Assembly (NCBI GenBank): GCA_008012115.1
Contig: SSEB01000007.1
Coordinates: 85,494-149,493 of the forward strand
DNA: 64,000 nucleotides
Direction: 5' to 3'
DNA from: Nevskiaceae bacterium
GTDB lineage: Bacteria > Pseudomonadota > Gammaproteobacteria > Nevskiales > Nevskiaceae
Shown: positions 27,799 through 36,723 of the stretch, piece by piece
Layout of the letters: every line of letters begins with the position of its first letter
How positions within the stretch are numbered: the stretch's first letter is position 1
Notes under the pieces: model-generated
The model's database searches: none
What the model was told of the DNA's origin: nothing
Seen by the model: the letters and a program-made list of their open reading frames with translations, nothing else
Program-made: the position numbers and the translations under genes

Positions 27799-29082
27799 TT
27801 ACTGGGCCGCCTTGTGCTTGCGCTTGGCTTTCTTCGCGGGCTTTTTGTCCGCGCCTTCGGCCGCCGTCTTCGAAGCCTCGGTGGGATTCTGGTTGACCAC
27901 CTTGACCGTCGCCGGCGCATTGACCACCACGAACTCGACGCGACGGTTCTCCGCACGGCCCGCCTCGGTGTCGTTGCTGGCGACCGGCTTGGTCAGGCCG
28001 AAGCCCTTGGCGGTGAGGTTGCGTCCCTCGACGCCCTGGCCCACCAGGTAGCTGCGCACCGCTTCCGCACGCTTCTTCGACAGCGCGAGGTTGTAGGCGG
28101 CGCTGCCCTTGGAGTCGGTGTGACCGTCGATCTCGACGCTCAGCCCGGGCTGTCCCTTGAGCGCGGCGGCGACCTCGTCCAGCGTCTGGCGCGCCGGCCC
28201 GGTCATGCGATCGGAGTTCAGCTCGAAGTTGACGCCACGCAGCACCACGGTCTGCTTGACGATGCAGCCGTCGGCGTCGACGGTAAAGCCGCGCGGCGTA
28301 TTCGGGCACTTGTCGAGATTGTCGGGCACGCCGTCGTGGTCGCTATCGACAGGCGCCGCAGCCGGCAGAGCGCGCGGCGGTGCAGCGGGTGCCGGCGCCG
28401 GCGCCGCGGCGGCCACCGGCATTGCCACCGGCACCGCCTTGGGCGCGCCGAAGGAATACCGCAGGCCGAGCATCACCGACTGGGTCTGGTAACGATCGCT
28501 GGCCGTGCCGGCAGGCGGCGCATTGAAGTCCGCCTTGAGCGTGCGCAGCGCGCGGTAGTCCAGCGACAGCGTCAGGTTGCGCGTCAGATCGTAGCCGGCG
28601 CCCGCGCCGAGCTGGTAACCGAACACATTGTCGTGTCCGTCGAACGCCACCGGACCGCCGGACGGCGTGCGGAAGGCATCCACGGTCGGACGCACGTAGC
28701 CGATGCCTGCGCCGACATACGGGTGCAGCGTCGCCAGCAGGCCATGATCGGACTTGAAGTCGTACCAGAGGTTGCCCATGGCGCTGTAAGCCTTCTCGAC
28801 GCCGTCGACGTTCTTGCTGCCGCCAATCGACCGGAGATTGTCATAGCGGTAGTTCAGTTCCAGTTCGGGGCGCAGGCCATTGGCGAAGGCATAGCCGCCG
28901 GTGATGCCGCCGACATAGCCGGGATCGAACTTGGAGTCGCCCAGCACCGTCTGGTGGTGCAGGAAATCGGCGCCACCTTCGAGGCCGATGTACGCGCCAT
29001 CGCCGGCCATTGCCGCGAACGGCAAGGCCGCCAGCGTGCAGGCCGCCAACGCCAGCCGGGAAGAGGGGAACATTTTTTTCAT
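27799..29082 (-). CDS. OmpA-family outer-membrane protein with TSP3-type linker and Lys-rich tail
   Basis: 427 residues. Signal peptide (ends AALPFAAMA), then an N-terminal barrel (about 27-215) beginning YIGLEGGADF. An Ala/Pro linker leads to one acidic calcium-binding-type repeat (DSDHDGVPDNLDKCPNTPRG), then the OmpA/MotB peptidoglycan-binding domain (about 285-390) with VEIDGHTDSKGSAAYNLALS and NRRVEF. The last ~30 residues are strongly basic (KKPAKKAKRKHK), unusual for an OmpA tail. It anchors the outer membrane to peptidoglycan. Divergent from a second OmpA-type gene 300 bp away. Confidence 0.92.
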   Translation of the reverse strand: MKKMFPSSRLALAACTLAALPFAAMAGDGAYIGLEGGADFLHHQTVLGDSKFDPGYVGGITGGYAFANGLRPELELNYRYDNLRSIGGSKNVDGVEKAYSAMGNLWYDFKSDHGLLATLHPYVGAGIGYVRPTVDAFRTPSGGPVAFDGHDNVFGYQLGAGAGYDLTRNLTLSLDYRALRTLKADFNAPPAGTASDRYQTQSVMLGLRYSFGAPKAVPVAMPVAAAAPAPAPAAPPRALPAAAPVDSDHDGVPDNLDKCPNTPRGFTVDADGCIVKQTVVLRGVNFELNSDRMTGPARQTLDEVAAALKGQPGLSVEIDGHTDSKGSAAYNLALSKKRAEAVRSYLVGQGVEGRNLTAKGFGLTKPVASNDTEAGRAENRRVEFVVVNAPATVKVVNQNPTEASKTAAEGADKKPAKKAKRKHKAAQ

Positions 29083-29382
29083 GGTGACTCCGTTTTAGGA
29101 AAGGATTTTTTTGCGCAATGGCGCGTCGGTTCGACGCGCACACGCGCGCACTTCGCTGCGAATCGGATGCAGCAGCCGTGGTGCGCGCAACTTTAGGCGC
29201 CGTGGCTGAACTTGAACTGAACGGCGCGGTCACTCCTGCGGCAACGACTGCAGCGCGACGTACTACACCTGCCGCCTTCGATGGGGCATGATGGCGGCGT
29301 TGTGTCGCTGTGCGTCATCCGCGGAGGGCACGCTCACCATGGGCGCGCCGTCTTTTGTGAACTCCATCACGGAAGCGAGATC
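29083..29382. other. Intergenic region between two divergent OmpA-type genes
   Basis: 300 bp without a convincing gene. It must hold the promoters and leaders of both flanking genes. I see no clear TTGACA/TATAAT pair and no strong repeat; short frames across it look random. Confidence 0.5.
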
Positions 29383-30555
29383 ATGACCATTCACCTGAAA
29401 CACACGCTGCTGCTGGCAGGCCTGCTCGCAGGCGCCACGTCGCTGGCCCATGCCGCCGATCGCGATACGCCCTATCTCGGCATGATGGGCACCTACCTGT
29501 TCCCGGACATCTCCCGCAAACTCGACAACGGCTACGGCGCCACCGCCCTGTTCGGATTCCCGATCAACGACTATGTCGTTCCGGAACTGACGCTCTCCGG
29601 GGTCACCGCCAACCGCAAACCCGCCAGCGCCGGATCGGACAGGCTCTACTCCGGCGGCCTCAATTTCGCCGTGTTTCCCTTCGGACGCGACAACACGGCC
29701 TCCCCCTTTCTGCTGCTCGGCGGCGGCGGCGAGCGTGAGGATCATCTCACCGGTCGCAAGACCAGCGGCTACGCCGACGCCGGCGGCGGCCTGCTGATCA
29801 GCCTGAACCGCTCGCGCACCGCCGCGATCCGCATCGAAGGCGGCCGCTATGCGGTGTTCGACAAGACGGTCGCGGCCGGCTATGGCCACGTCTACGACAC
29901 CCGCGTCAGCGCCGGTGTCCAGATCGCGCTCGGCGCACATGTCAACGATGCACCGCCCCCGCCGCTCGACAGCGATGGTGATGGCGTACCCGACGATGTC
30001 GATAGCTGCCCCAACACGCCGCGCGGCATGGCGGTCGATGCTCACGGCTGTCCGCTGCCGCCGCCACCGCGGCCGGCGATGGCACCCACGCCTCCGCCAC
30101 CGCCCGCGCCGCCGGTCGACAGCGATCACGACGGCGTTCCCGATGCCATCGACCAGTGCCCATACACACCGGCCGGCATGCAGGTCGATGCCAAGGGCTG
30201 CGCGATCAAGGCGGCCACCATCGTGCTGCACGACATCAATTTCGAGTTCAACAAGGCACGGCTGACGGAGAACTCCAAGCTGTCGCTCGACCAGGTCGTC
30301 GCCGGCCTCAAGGGGCAGCCGACGATGCAGCTGGAGATCGATGGTTATACCGACTCGGTCGGCAAGGCTGCGTACAACCTCAAGCTGTCGAAACTGCGTG
30401 CGGCCGCGGCGCGCGACTACCTGATCGCCCAGGGCATCGAGGCCTCGCGCCTGCACTCCGAGGGCTACGGCGCGGCCCGACCGATCGCCAGCAACAAGAC
30501 CCGCGACGGACGCGCCATGAACCGGCGCGTGGAGTTCAAGGTCGTCCAGCAGTAA
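29383..30555 (+). CDS. OmpA-family outer-membrane protein with two TSP3-type repeats
   Basis: 390 residues from the ATG at 29383, where a signal peptide starts (MTIHLKHTLLLAGLLAGATS, ending AHA). An N-terminal barrel (about 25-195) is followed by two acidic Asp-rich repeats (DSDGDGVPDDVDSCPNTPRG and DSDHDGVPDAIDQCPYTPAG) separated by a Pro-rich stretch, then an OmpA domain with LEIDGYTDSVGKAAYNLKLS and NRRVEF. The repeats resemble calcium-binding thrombospondin type 3 units. It lacks the basic tail of the neighbouring paralogue. A terminator follows at once. Confidence 0.92.
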   Translation: MTIHLKHTLLLAGLLAGATSLAHAADRDTPYLGMMGTYLFPDISRKLDNGYGATALFGFPINDYVVPELTLSGVTANRKPASAGSDRLYSGGLNFAVFPFGRDNTASPFLLLGGGGEREDHLTGRKTSGYADAGGGLLISLNRSRTAAIRIEGGRYAVFDKTVAAGYGHVYDTRVSAGVQIALGAHVNDAPPPPLDSDGDGVPDDVDSCPNTPRGMAVDAHGCPLPPPPRPAMAPTPPPPPAPPVDSDHDGVPDAIDQCPYTPAGMQVDAKGCAIKAATIVLHDINFEFNKARLTENSKLSLDQVVAGLKGQPTMQLEIDGYTDSVGKAAYNLKLSKLRAAAARDYLIAQGIEASRLHSEGYGAARPIASNKTRDGRAMNRRVEFKVVQQ

Positions 30556-30572
30556 GCGGTTGCCGCAATCCG

Positions 30573-30602
30573 TCCCCGGCACGCGCGTGCCGGGGATTTT
30601 TT
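30573..30602 (+). terminator. Intrinsic terminator after the second OmpA-type gene
   Basis: TCCCCGGCACG (30573-30583) pairs with CGTGCCGGGGA (30586-30596), followed by TTTTTT. It also lies against the 3' end of cca. Confidence 0.9.
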
Positions 30603-31839
30603 ATGCCGGCCGCGTGCCCGGCCCGGCCTTCCAGGCTTTTAGTGCGGCGATGCGTCGCCGCTGCAATTCCTCGCCGACCGCCACGCCGCTGTAGCCGTCG
30701 GCCACCACGTCCCGGGCCTGTACCTCGCCAGCCACCGCAGCTGCTTCGCGCAGGAAGGACACCGGCGGATAGTCGCAGTCGGCAAAGCCCTTGCGCCCGC
30801 GCGCGTCGCACAGACAGGCGTCGAGCGCCTGCGAAAACACTTCGGGACGACGCAGTGCCTGCAGGCGCTCCAGCAGTTCCAGCAGCGTCTGCGGCCGCAG
30901 TTCCGCCACCCGGTGCACATTGAGGTGATCGCGGGTGACGATCAAGGCGAGGTCGCGGCAGGCGGCGGGCACGCGCAGCCGCTCGCAGTAGCGCTCGACC
31001 AGCGGCAGCCCGCGCTGCTCATGCAGGCGATGACTCGGCCATTCCGCCGGCGGCGTCGCCGCCTTGCCCAGATCGTGCAACAACGCGGCGACACGCACCG
31101 GCAGCGGCGCCTGCAGGCGCGCGCCGGCGTCCACGCACATCAGCGTATGAATGCCGGCGTCGATCTCGGGATGGTAGTCGGCTCGCTGTGGCACACCGAA
31201 CAGCGCATCGAGTTCCGGCATCACCCGCGCCAGCGCGCCGCAGTCCCGCAGCACCTCGAAGAATACGCTGGGACGCTCGTGCATGAGCGCGCGCTCGCAT
31301 TCCCGCCAGACGCGCTCGGGCACCAGTGCGTCGGCCTCGCCTGCCGCCACCATCTGCCGCATCAGCGTCATCGTCTCGTCGGCGATGCGGAATCCCAGCG
31401 GCGCAAAGCGCGTGGCGAAGCGCGCCACACGCAGGATGCGTACCGGATCCTCGGCAAAGGCCGGCGAAACGTGCCGCAGCAGCTTCGCCTCGAGATCACG
31501 GCGTCCGCCATGCGGATCGATCAGCGTGCCGTCGGCATCCTGCGCGATGGCGTTGACGGTAAGGTCGCGACGGACCAGATCATCCGCCAGCGTCACCTCG
31601 GGGCCGGTGTGAAACGCAAAGCCGCGGTAACCACGCGCGGTCTTGCGCTCGGTGCGCGCCAAGGCGTATTCCTCCTGGGTCTGCGGATGCAGGAACACCG
31701 GGAAGTCCTTGCCCACCGGCCGGAAACCCTGTGCCGCCATCTCTTCCGGCGTGGCGCCGGTAACGACCCAGTCGCGCTCGCGCACCGGCAGGCCCAGCAG
31801 GGCGTCGCGGACGGCGCCGCCCACGAGATAGGTGTTCAC
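30601..31839 (-). CDS. cca: CCA tRNA nucleotidyltransferase with HD domain
   Basis: 412 residues. Nucleotidyltransferase core at the N-terminus: GGAVRDALLG, RRDLTVNAIA and EDPVRILRVARF; a C-terminal HD domain with LLHDLGK and RDHLNVHR. Adds and repairs the 3' CCA of tRNAs; the HD domain adds phosphatase/phosphodiesterase activity in gammaproteobacterial forms. The start is GTG (31837-31839), overlapping the slt stop, so it is translationally coupled to slt. Confidence 0.95.
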   Translation of the reverse strand: MNTYLVGGAVRDALLGLPVRERDWVVTGATPEEMAAQGFRPVGKDFPVFLHPQTQEEYALARTERKTARGYRGFAFHTGPEVTLADDLVRRDLTVNAIAQDADGTLIDPHGGRRDLEAKLLRHVSPAFAEDPVRILRVARFATRFAPLGFRIADETMTLMRQMVAAGEADALVPERVWRECERALMHERPSVFFEVLRDCGALARVMPELDALFGVPQRADYHPEIDAGIHTLMCVDAGARLQAPLPVRVAALLHDLGKAATPPAEWPSHRLHEQRGLPLVERYCERLRVPAACRDLALIVTRDHLNVHRVAELRPQTLLELLERLQALRRPEVFSQALDACLCDARGRKGFADCDYPPVSFLREAAAVAGEVQARDVVADGYSGVAVGEELQRRRIAALKAWKAGPGTRPA

Positions 31840-33776
31840 GACGCCGCCTTGGCGATCGGCGTCAGCAGCGGCGTCAGGTCCTGAGGCTCGCCGGTTTCCT
31901 TCCAGCCGAACACGGCGATGTGCCAGAGGATCTTCTGGATGTAGCTGCGCGTCTCGGTGTAGGGAATGTTTTCCATCCAGACATCGGCATCCCTGGGAGT
32001 CTCCGGCAGCCAGCGCGCAACCGCGTTGGGCCCGGCGTTATAGGCACCCAGTGCGAGAATCAGGCTGCCGTTCTGCTGGGCGATGAGATCGCGCAAATAA
32101 GTTGCGCCCAGCGACAGGTTGACCTCGGGCTTGAACAGGTCGTCGCGCGTCGGCTCCGGCAGCTTGGCGCGCCGCGCCACGGTGCGAGCCGTCGGCAACA
32201 GCAGCTGCATCAGCCCCAGCGCATCGCGCTTGGAGACGGCCTCGGCGTCATAGAGGCTCTCCTGCCGCAGCACGCCATAGATCACCGGCTCGGGCAGACC
32301 GCTGAGCTCGTGCGCCTTGCGCACGGCCGGCTCGTAAGCCAGCGGATAAGTCCGATCAAAGTCGTCGTAAGCCGCCGCCCAGGCCAGCGTCGGGATCGCC
32401 TGCGCATGCCAGTTCCAGCCCGATGCCAGCAGCCCGGCCTGGAGCCGCAGCGCAGGCGGTGCGTCCTCGAGTGCCTTGCGCCATTCGGCCACCGCCCAGG
32501 CATCGCAGCCGGCCAGGTGCAGCTCGTGCGCACGGATCAGGGCCTCGTTGGCCTGCAGCGACGCCTGCGACGCCGCATCCACGGCCTGCGGCTGGGGGTT
32601 GGGCGTGTGGGGCCGCTGCAGCCGCCAAGCCGCCAGCGCACCGTAAAGATTGTTCTGCTGCGAAAGCGTCTCGTACAGCGCCTGCGCCTGCTGGCGCGTG
32701 GCCTTGGCCTGTTCCAGGGCGCGCGCGCGCCAGTAGGTCCAGCGATCCTGCGCGGCCAGCGCCTTCGGCAGCCGCGCCAGCCACTGGCGCGCACGCGTCC
32801 AGTCGCCGTTCCACAGTGCGGCACGCACGCGCCACTCCTGCACCTTGGGATCGCTGGCGGCGCTTTCCGGCAGCTTGCGGAAATAATCGATGGCTTCCGG
32901 TCGCCGTGACCACGCGAGGCCCAGCGCCAGCGCCGCGGTGTAGGGCGTCGCCACATCGCCGCGAAGCTGGCGCGAGGACAGCAGGCGCGGATAGCGCTTG
33001 AGGGCCTCGTCCGGCTTGCTGCGCGCCAGTCGCGCGAAGCCGTCAGCCAGAGCATCCGCTTCCACCGGCTCCTGCGGGTGCGCGATCAGCACATCGATTT
33101 CTTCCTGCGGCGTGCGGATCAGCCGCGCCCAGCGCTGCAGCGGTGCGGCGCGCGGCGCCGGCAGCGACGGCGCCAGGAAGTCGGCCAGCTCGGCATTGCC
33201 GGCGGCGAGCGCGGCACGCGCGCGCTGCTCGACCAGCTCCGGCGTCAGCCAGCCCTGGGTCCGCGCCCAGTCGAAGGCCGGAGCACAGGTCTGTGGCATC
33301 TGCTGGCCCGTGAGCCAGAGCTTGAGCAGGTCATCCTGCAGGCCCTTGCCGTCGGCGGTCTTGATGCGCGCCAGCAGGAACTGGCAGCGCAGGTCGTCAT
33401 CCGCCGCATCGGCCGCCCACGCCGCCTTGAACCCCGCCCAGTCCTGCCGCTGCGCCAGGCTTTGCAGCCAGGCTTTGCGCAGGTCGCGTCCGACCGGCAG
33501 CGCGTCGTTGGCGGCCAGGTACGCCCGCACGCGCGCATCGACGGTGGCATCCGCGCCCGCCTTCAGCGCGCGCTGCAGGCGGGCCGCCTGCAGGTAGGGA
33601 TACAGCACGTAGCCGCTGAGCGCGCGGCTGTCGGGCGACAACGGCGACGCGGCATCGACGCGGGCCAGGGCGGCAACGAATTCGGCGCGCGGAGCGGCGA
33701 GGTCGTCCTGCGCCAGACTCAGGCCCGGCAGCAGCAGGAGCAGTAGGGAAACCAGGCGGTAGCGCAGGGACGTCAT
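31836..33776 (-). CDS. slt: Soluble lytic murein transglycosylase
   Basis: About 646 residues from the ATG at 33774-33776, where a signal peptide (MTSLRYRLVSLLLLLLPGLS) begins. A long helical superhelix region (about 25-450) precedes the C-terminal goose-lysozyme-like domain with catalytic Glu in VLRQESLYD, then SKRDALGLMQLL and ALGAYNAGPNAVARW. It cleaves peptidoglycan strands to 1,6-anhydro products in the periplasm. Leads cca by a GTGA overlap. Confidence 0.93.
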   Translation of the reverse strand: MTSLRYRLVSLLLLLLPGLSLAQDDLAAPRAEFVAALARVDAASPLSPDSRALSGYVLYPYLQAARLQRALKAGADATVDARVRAYLAANDALPVGRDLRKAWLQSLAQRQDWAGFKAAWAADAADDDLRCQFLLARIKTADGKGLQDDLLKLWLTGQQMPQTCAPAFDWARTQGWLTPELVEQRARAALAAGNAELADFLAPSLPAPRAAPLQRWARLIRTPQEEIDVLIAHPQEPVEADALADGFARLARSKPDEALKRYPRLLSSRQLRGDVATPYTAALALGLAWSRRPEAIDYFRKLPESAASDPKVQEWRVRAALWNGDWTRARQWLARLPKALAAQDRWTYWRARALEQAKATRQQAQALYETLSQQNNLYGALAAWRLQRPHTPNPQPQAVDAASQASLQANEALIRAHELHLAGCDAWAVAEWRKALEDAPPALRLQAGLLASGWNWHAQAIPTLAWAAAYDDFDRTYPLAYEPAVRKAHELSGLPEPVIYGVLRQESLYDAEAVSKRDALGLMQLLLPTARTVARRAKLPEPTRDDLFKPEVNLSLGATYLRDLIAQQNGSLILALGAYNAGPNAVARWLPETPRDADVWMENIPYTETRSYIQKILWHIAVFGWKETGEPQDLTPLLTPIAKAAS

Positions 33777-33889
33777 GGCGATTTCGGAGCGGCTTGGCGT
33801 CATTGTAGGCCGCGCCCGCCGGCACTTGCGATGCACGTTGCGACGCCGGCCGCCAGCCGCGTGGACAGTTTTCGTCCAAACGGCCGATT

Positions 33890-33913
33890 CCGCCGGGATC
33901 GAAGCCGTATAAT
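33890..33913 (+). promoter_or_regulatory. Candidate -10 region of sat
   Basis: A perfect TATAAT at 33908-33913, 36 bp before the sat start. The matching -35 is weak. GAGG at 33941-33944 is the ribosome-binding site. Confidence 0.5.
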
Positions 33914-33949
33914 TTGGGGCTTGCTACAGCTCTCCACGACGAGGTTTCC

Positions 33950-35182
33950 ATGAGCCATCTGGTCCGGCCGCACGGCGGCGGTTCCCTCAAACCCCTGCTG
34001 CTCGAAGGCGCCGCCCGCGAAGCCGAGCTCAAGCGCGCGGCGACCCTGCCGCGGGTCAATGTCAGCTCGCGCGAAGCGGGCGACATCATCATGCTCGGCA
34101 TCGGCGGCTTCACACCGCTGACCGGCTTCATGACCCAGGCCGACTGGCAGGGCGTGTGCGACCACATGAAGACCGCGAGCGGTCTGTTCTGGCCGATCCC
34201 GATCACGCTGTCCACCGACAAAGCCACCGCCGACGGCATCCAGCCGAACAGCGACGTCGCGCTGTTCGATCCCGAGCGCAACGAGATCCTGGCGACGATG
34301 ACCGTCACCGAAAAGTACGGCATCGACAAGGCGCACGAGTGCCAGCAGGTGTTCCGCACCACCGACGCCGCGCACCCCGGCGTGAAGATGGTGATGGAAC
34401 AGGGTGACGTGAATCTCGCCGGGCCGGTCAAGGTACTGAGCCAGGGCGAGTTCCCGACGCAGTACGGCGACATGTTCATGACGCCGGCGCAGACCCGCGC
34501 CGAGTTCGAAAAGCGCGGCTGGAAGAAGGTCGCGGCGTTCCAGACCCGCAACCCCATGCACCGCTCGCACGAATACCTCGCCAAGATCGCGGTCGAAGTC
34601 TGCGACGGCGTCATGGTGCACTCGCTGCTGGGCAAGCTCAAGCCGGGCGACATTCCGGCCGAAGTGCGCCAGGATGCGATCGCGCAGCTGATCGAAAAAT
34701 ATTTCGTGAAAAACACCGTGATCCAGTCCGGCTATCCGCTGGACATGCGCTACGGCGGCCCGCGCGAGGCGCTGCTGCACGCGCTGTTCCGCCAGAACTA
34801 CGGCTGCGCCTACCTGATCGTCGGCCGCGACCACGCCGGCGTCGGCGACTACTACGGTCCGTTCGACGCGCAGCATATCTTCGACACGATTCCGGCCGGC
34901 GCGCTGGAAACGCAGCCGCTGAAGATCGACTGGACCTTCTACTGCGAGAAATGCGAAGGCATGGCCAGCAGCAAGACCTGCCCGCACGACGAGAAGCACC
35001 GCCTGCTGCTGTCCGGTACCAAGCTGCGCAAGCTGCTGTCGGAAAACGGCGAGGTGCCGCCGCAGTTCAGCCGCCCGGAAGTGCTCACGGTGCTGCGCAA
35101 GTACTATGCGGGCCTGGCTGAGCACGAGAAGGTGAAGGTCGAACTCACCGGCCACTCGGCCGCCGCCGCCGTCAAACGCTGA
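33950..35182 (+). CDS. sat: Sulfate adenylyltransferase (ATP sulfurylase), homo-oligomeric Sat type
   Basis: 410 residues. Catalytic motifs [13 protein letters not shown] and [13 protein letters not shown], and a zinc-type cluster near the C-terminus with CEKC...CPHDEK. This is the Sat form known from sulfur oxidisers, sulfate reducers, plants and some heterotrophs, not the CysDN form common in enteric bacteria. It makes adenosine 5'-phosphosulfate from sulfate and ATP, or runs in reverse in sulfur oxidation. No APS kinase, APS reductase or other cys gene is adjacent, so direction cannot be inferred. Start ATG 33950 with GAGG upstream; terminator follows. Confidence 0.93.
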   Translation: MSHLVRPHGGGSLKPLLLEGAAREAELKRAATLPRVNVSSREAGDIIMLGIGGFTPLTGFMTQADWQGVCDHMKTASGLFWPIPITLSTDKATADGIQPNSDVALFDPERNEILATMTVTEKYGIDKAHECQQVFRTTDAAHPGVKMVMEQGDVNLAGPVKVLSQGEFPTQYGDMFMTPAQTRAEFEKRGWKKVAAFQTRNPMHRSHEYLAKIAVEVCDGVMVHSLLGKLKPGDIPAEVRQDAIAQLIEKYFVKNTVIQSGYPLDMRYGGPREALLHALFRQNYGCAYLIVGRDHAGVGDYYGPFDAQHIFDTIPAGALETQPLKIDWTFYCEKCEGMASSKTCPHDEKHRLLLSGTKLRKLLSENGEVPPQFSRPEVLTVLRKYYAGLAEHEKVKVELTGHSAAAAVKR

Positions 35183-35200
35183 GCCTGGTCGCTGCAAACC

Positions 35201-35227
35201 AAACGGCCCGCGAGATGCGGGCCGTTT
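35201..35227 (+). terminator. Intrinsic terminator after sat
   Basis: AACGGCCCGC (35201-35210) pairs, with one bulged base, with GCGGGGCCGTT ending near 35226, followed by TTT. Confidence 0.8.
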
Positions 35228-35240
35228 TCGTTGCGGCGAG

Positions 35241-35375
35241 TCAATCGGTTTGCCGTCGCGTCGCGAAGTAGAACCGGCCGACCGCAGCGGCGATGGCGGT
35301 TGCAACCAGCAGCAGACCGACGGGCATGATCCAGACCGCGATCAGTGTGTGCAGCCATTGAATCGCGTACAACAT
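35241..35375 (-). CDS. Putative 44-residue single-span membrane protein
   Basis: A small open frame (ATG at 35373-35375, TGA at 35241-35243) encodes MLYAIQWLHTLIAVWIMPVG, then a hydrophobic run and a basic end RFYFATRRQTD. One membrane helix with a positive C-terminal side is predicted. No strong ribosome-binding site is visible. It fills the gap between the sat terminator and the NHL gene. Could be chance, although hydrophobic content and charge placement look protein-like. Confidence 0.4.
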   Translation of the reverse strand: MLYAIQWLHTLIAVWIMPVGLLLVATAIAAAVGRFYFATRRQTD

Positions 35376-35402
35376 CTGCGAAGGCCGCCGCCTGCGCCGA
35401 CT

Positions 35403-36476
35403 TCAGGGAATCGGCACGTAGCGCACGCGGTTGTAGGGCACCGGCGTGTCGCTGCCGGCGGTGCCGTCGGCGATCCACAGCTTGCCATCCGGCCCCGCGG
35501 AGATGCCTTCGAGACCGTAGAACTCGGCCTGCGTGCCCGGCGCGTCGACGAAACCGGCGGTGCCGTTGCCGGCCAGCGTCGTGACCATGCCGCCGTCGAT
35601 CATGCGCACCAGGTGGTTGCCCTGGTCGGCGACGAACACCGTATCGTTGAAAATGCCCAGGGCTTCCGGCGCCTTGAAGCTGGCGCTGGCCACCGGTCCG
35701 TCGGCGTTGCCGGCCGGCGCCGGCGTGTTGCCCTGGGCGCCGGCGAAGGTCGTGACCTCGCCCGCCAGCGTGACGCGGCGGATCACATTGTTGTTCTGGT
35801 CGGCGACCAGCAGCGCGCCATCGCGCGCCAGCTTCATGCCATAGGGGCGGTCGAAGCGCGCGGCGCTGCCGCTGCCGTTGACCAGGCCGTTCTGCCCGGC
35901 CATGCCCGCCAGCGGCGTCACCGTTGGCGGCGAGGTGCTCGGATCGAGGATCGAGATCGTGTTCTGCACCAGGTCGCTCATCGCGATGCGGCCATCGGGC
36001 AGCGCGACAATGCCGCGCGGACGGCCAAGATCGCGGGCGACGACCGTCACCGCGCCGGTGCGGCGATCCAGCTTCCAGATGGTGCCGGTAGTGGTGTCGC
36101 GCTTGCCCTGGTCGTCGGCGTCGGTCTGCACGTACAGCGTGTCATCGGAGGCGATGGTCAGGCCGAACGGCCGCTGGAAGTTGTCCCGCTGCAGCACGGT
36201 CAGCACCAGGCCGTTGCGCAGGATCGCGCGCAGGGCGTTGTTGTCGTAGTCGGCGACGAACACCGTGCCGTTGGCGGCCACCGCCACGTTCACCGGATTG
36301 TTGAAGCGCGCCATGCTGGCGCTGCCGTCGGCCAGGGCCGCCTCACCGGTGCCGAAGATGTGCTGGCCGTCGTAACTGTAGGCGTAACAGCAGGGTTGAT
36401 CGCCGCTGCGGTCGTTGCAGGCCGCGAGCACCGCCACGCAACCCAGTGCCGCCATCCACTTGAGGAATTTCGCCAT
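35403..36476 (-). CDS. NHL-repeat beta-propeller lipoprotein
   Basis: About 357 residues from the ATG at 36474-36476; MAKFLKWMAALGCVAVLAAC is a lipoprotein signal with a lipobox before Cys20. The rest consists of repeated blades of the NHL/SMP-30 type, each with a pattern like NPVNVAVAANGTVFVADYDN and VADQGNHLVRMI. A secreted or outer-membrane-anchored propeller; ligand or enzymatic role cannot be read. The 110-bp element copy 4 begins about 120 bp upstream of the start. Confidence 0.8.
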   Translation of the reverse strand: MAKFLKWMAALGCVAVLAACNDRSGDQPCCYAYSYDGQHIFGTGEAALADGSASMARFNNPVNVAVAANGTVFVADYDNNALRAILRNGLVLTVLQRDNFQRPFGLTIASDDTLYVQTDADDQGKRDTTTGTIWKLDRRTGAVTVVARDLGRPRGIVALPDGRIAMSDLVQNTISILDPSTSPPTVTPLAGMAGQNGLVNGSGSAARFDRPYGMKLARDGALLVADQNNNVIRRVTLAGEVTTFAGAQGNTPAPAGNADGPVASASFKAPEALGIFNDTVFVADQGNHLVRMIDGGMVTTLAGNGTAGFVDAPGTQAEFYGLEGISAGPDGKLWIADGTAGSDTPVPYNRVRYVPIP

Positions 36477-36598
36477 GACCGCCTCCATCGCGCCGCTGGC
36501 CGCTTCCAGGGTGAAGTGCAAGCTAGCACCCGCGCGCGACGGCGCCAAACAGGAGCTGTGAGGTGGTCCGCATCGCCCGAAAATGTCTCGCAGCCCGC

Positions 36599-36708
36599 CA
36601 CCCGCTATGACCGGATACCGCAGCAGATTTGTTATTAATTATTTATTGAATTTAAATTCATTAAATAATATATAACAACTTTAAGGCCGTTGACCGCAGC
36701 AGCGGGTG
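36599..36708. repeat. 110-bp dyad element, copy 4
   Basis: CACCCGCT (36599-36606) and AGCGGGTG (36701-36708). This copy has the most symmetric core: 20 of 23 half-positions by hand count, centred on GAATTTAAATTC. It lies 15 bp beyond the oxyR stop. GCGGG at 36702-36706 can also pair with CCCGC at 36714-36718. Confidence 0.93.
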
Positions 36709-36723
36709 GGCGTCCCGCGAGCC

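Noticed and set aside
35104..35478. 124-codon minus-strand frame
   Set aside because: Overlaps the sat 3' end antisense and the terminator; Arg/Ala-rich shadow.
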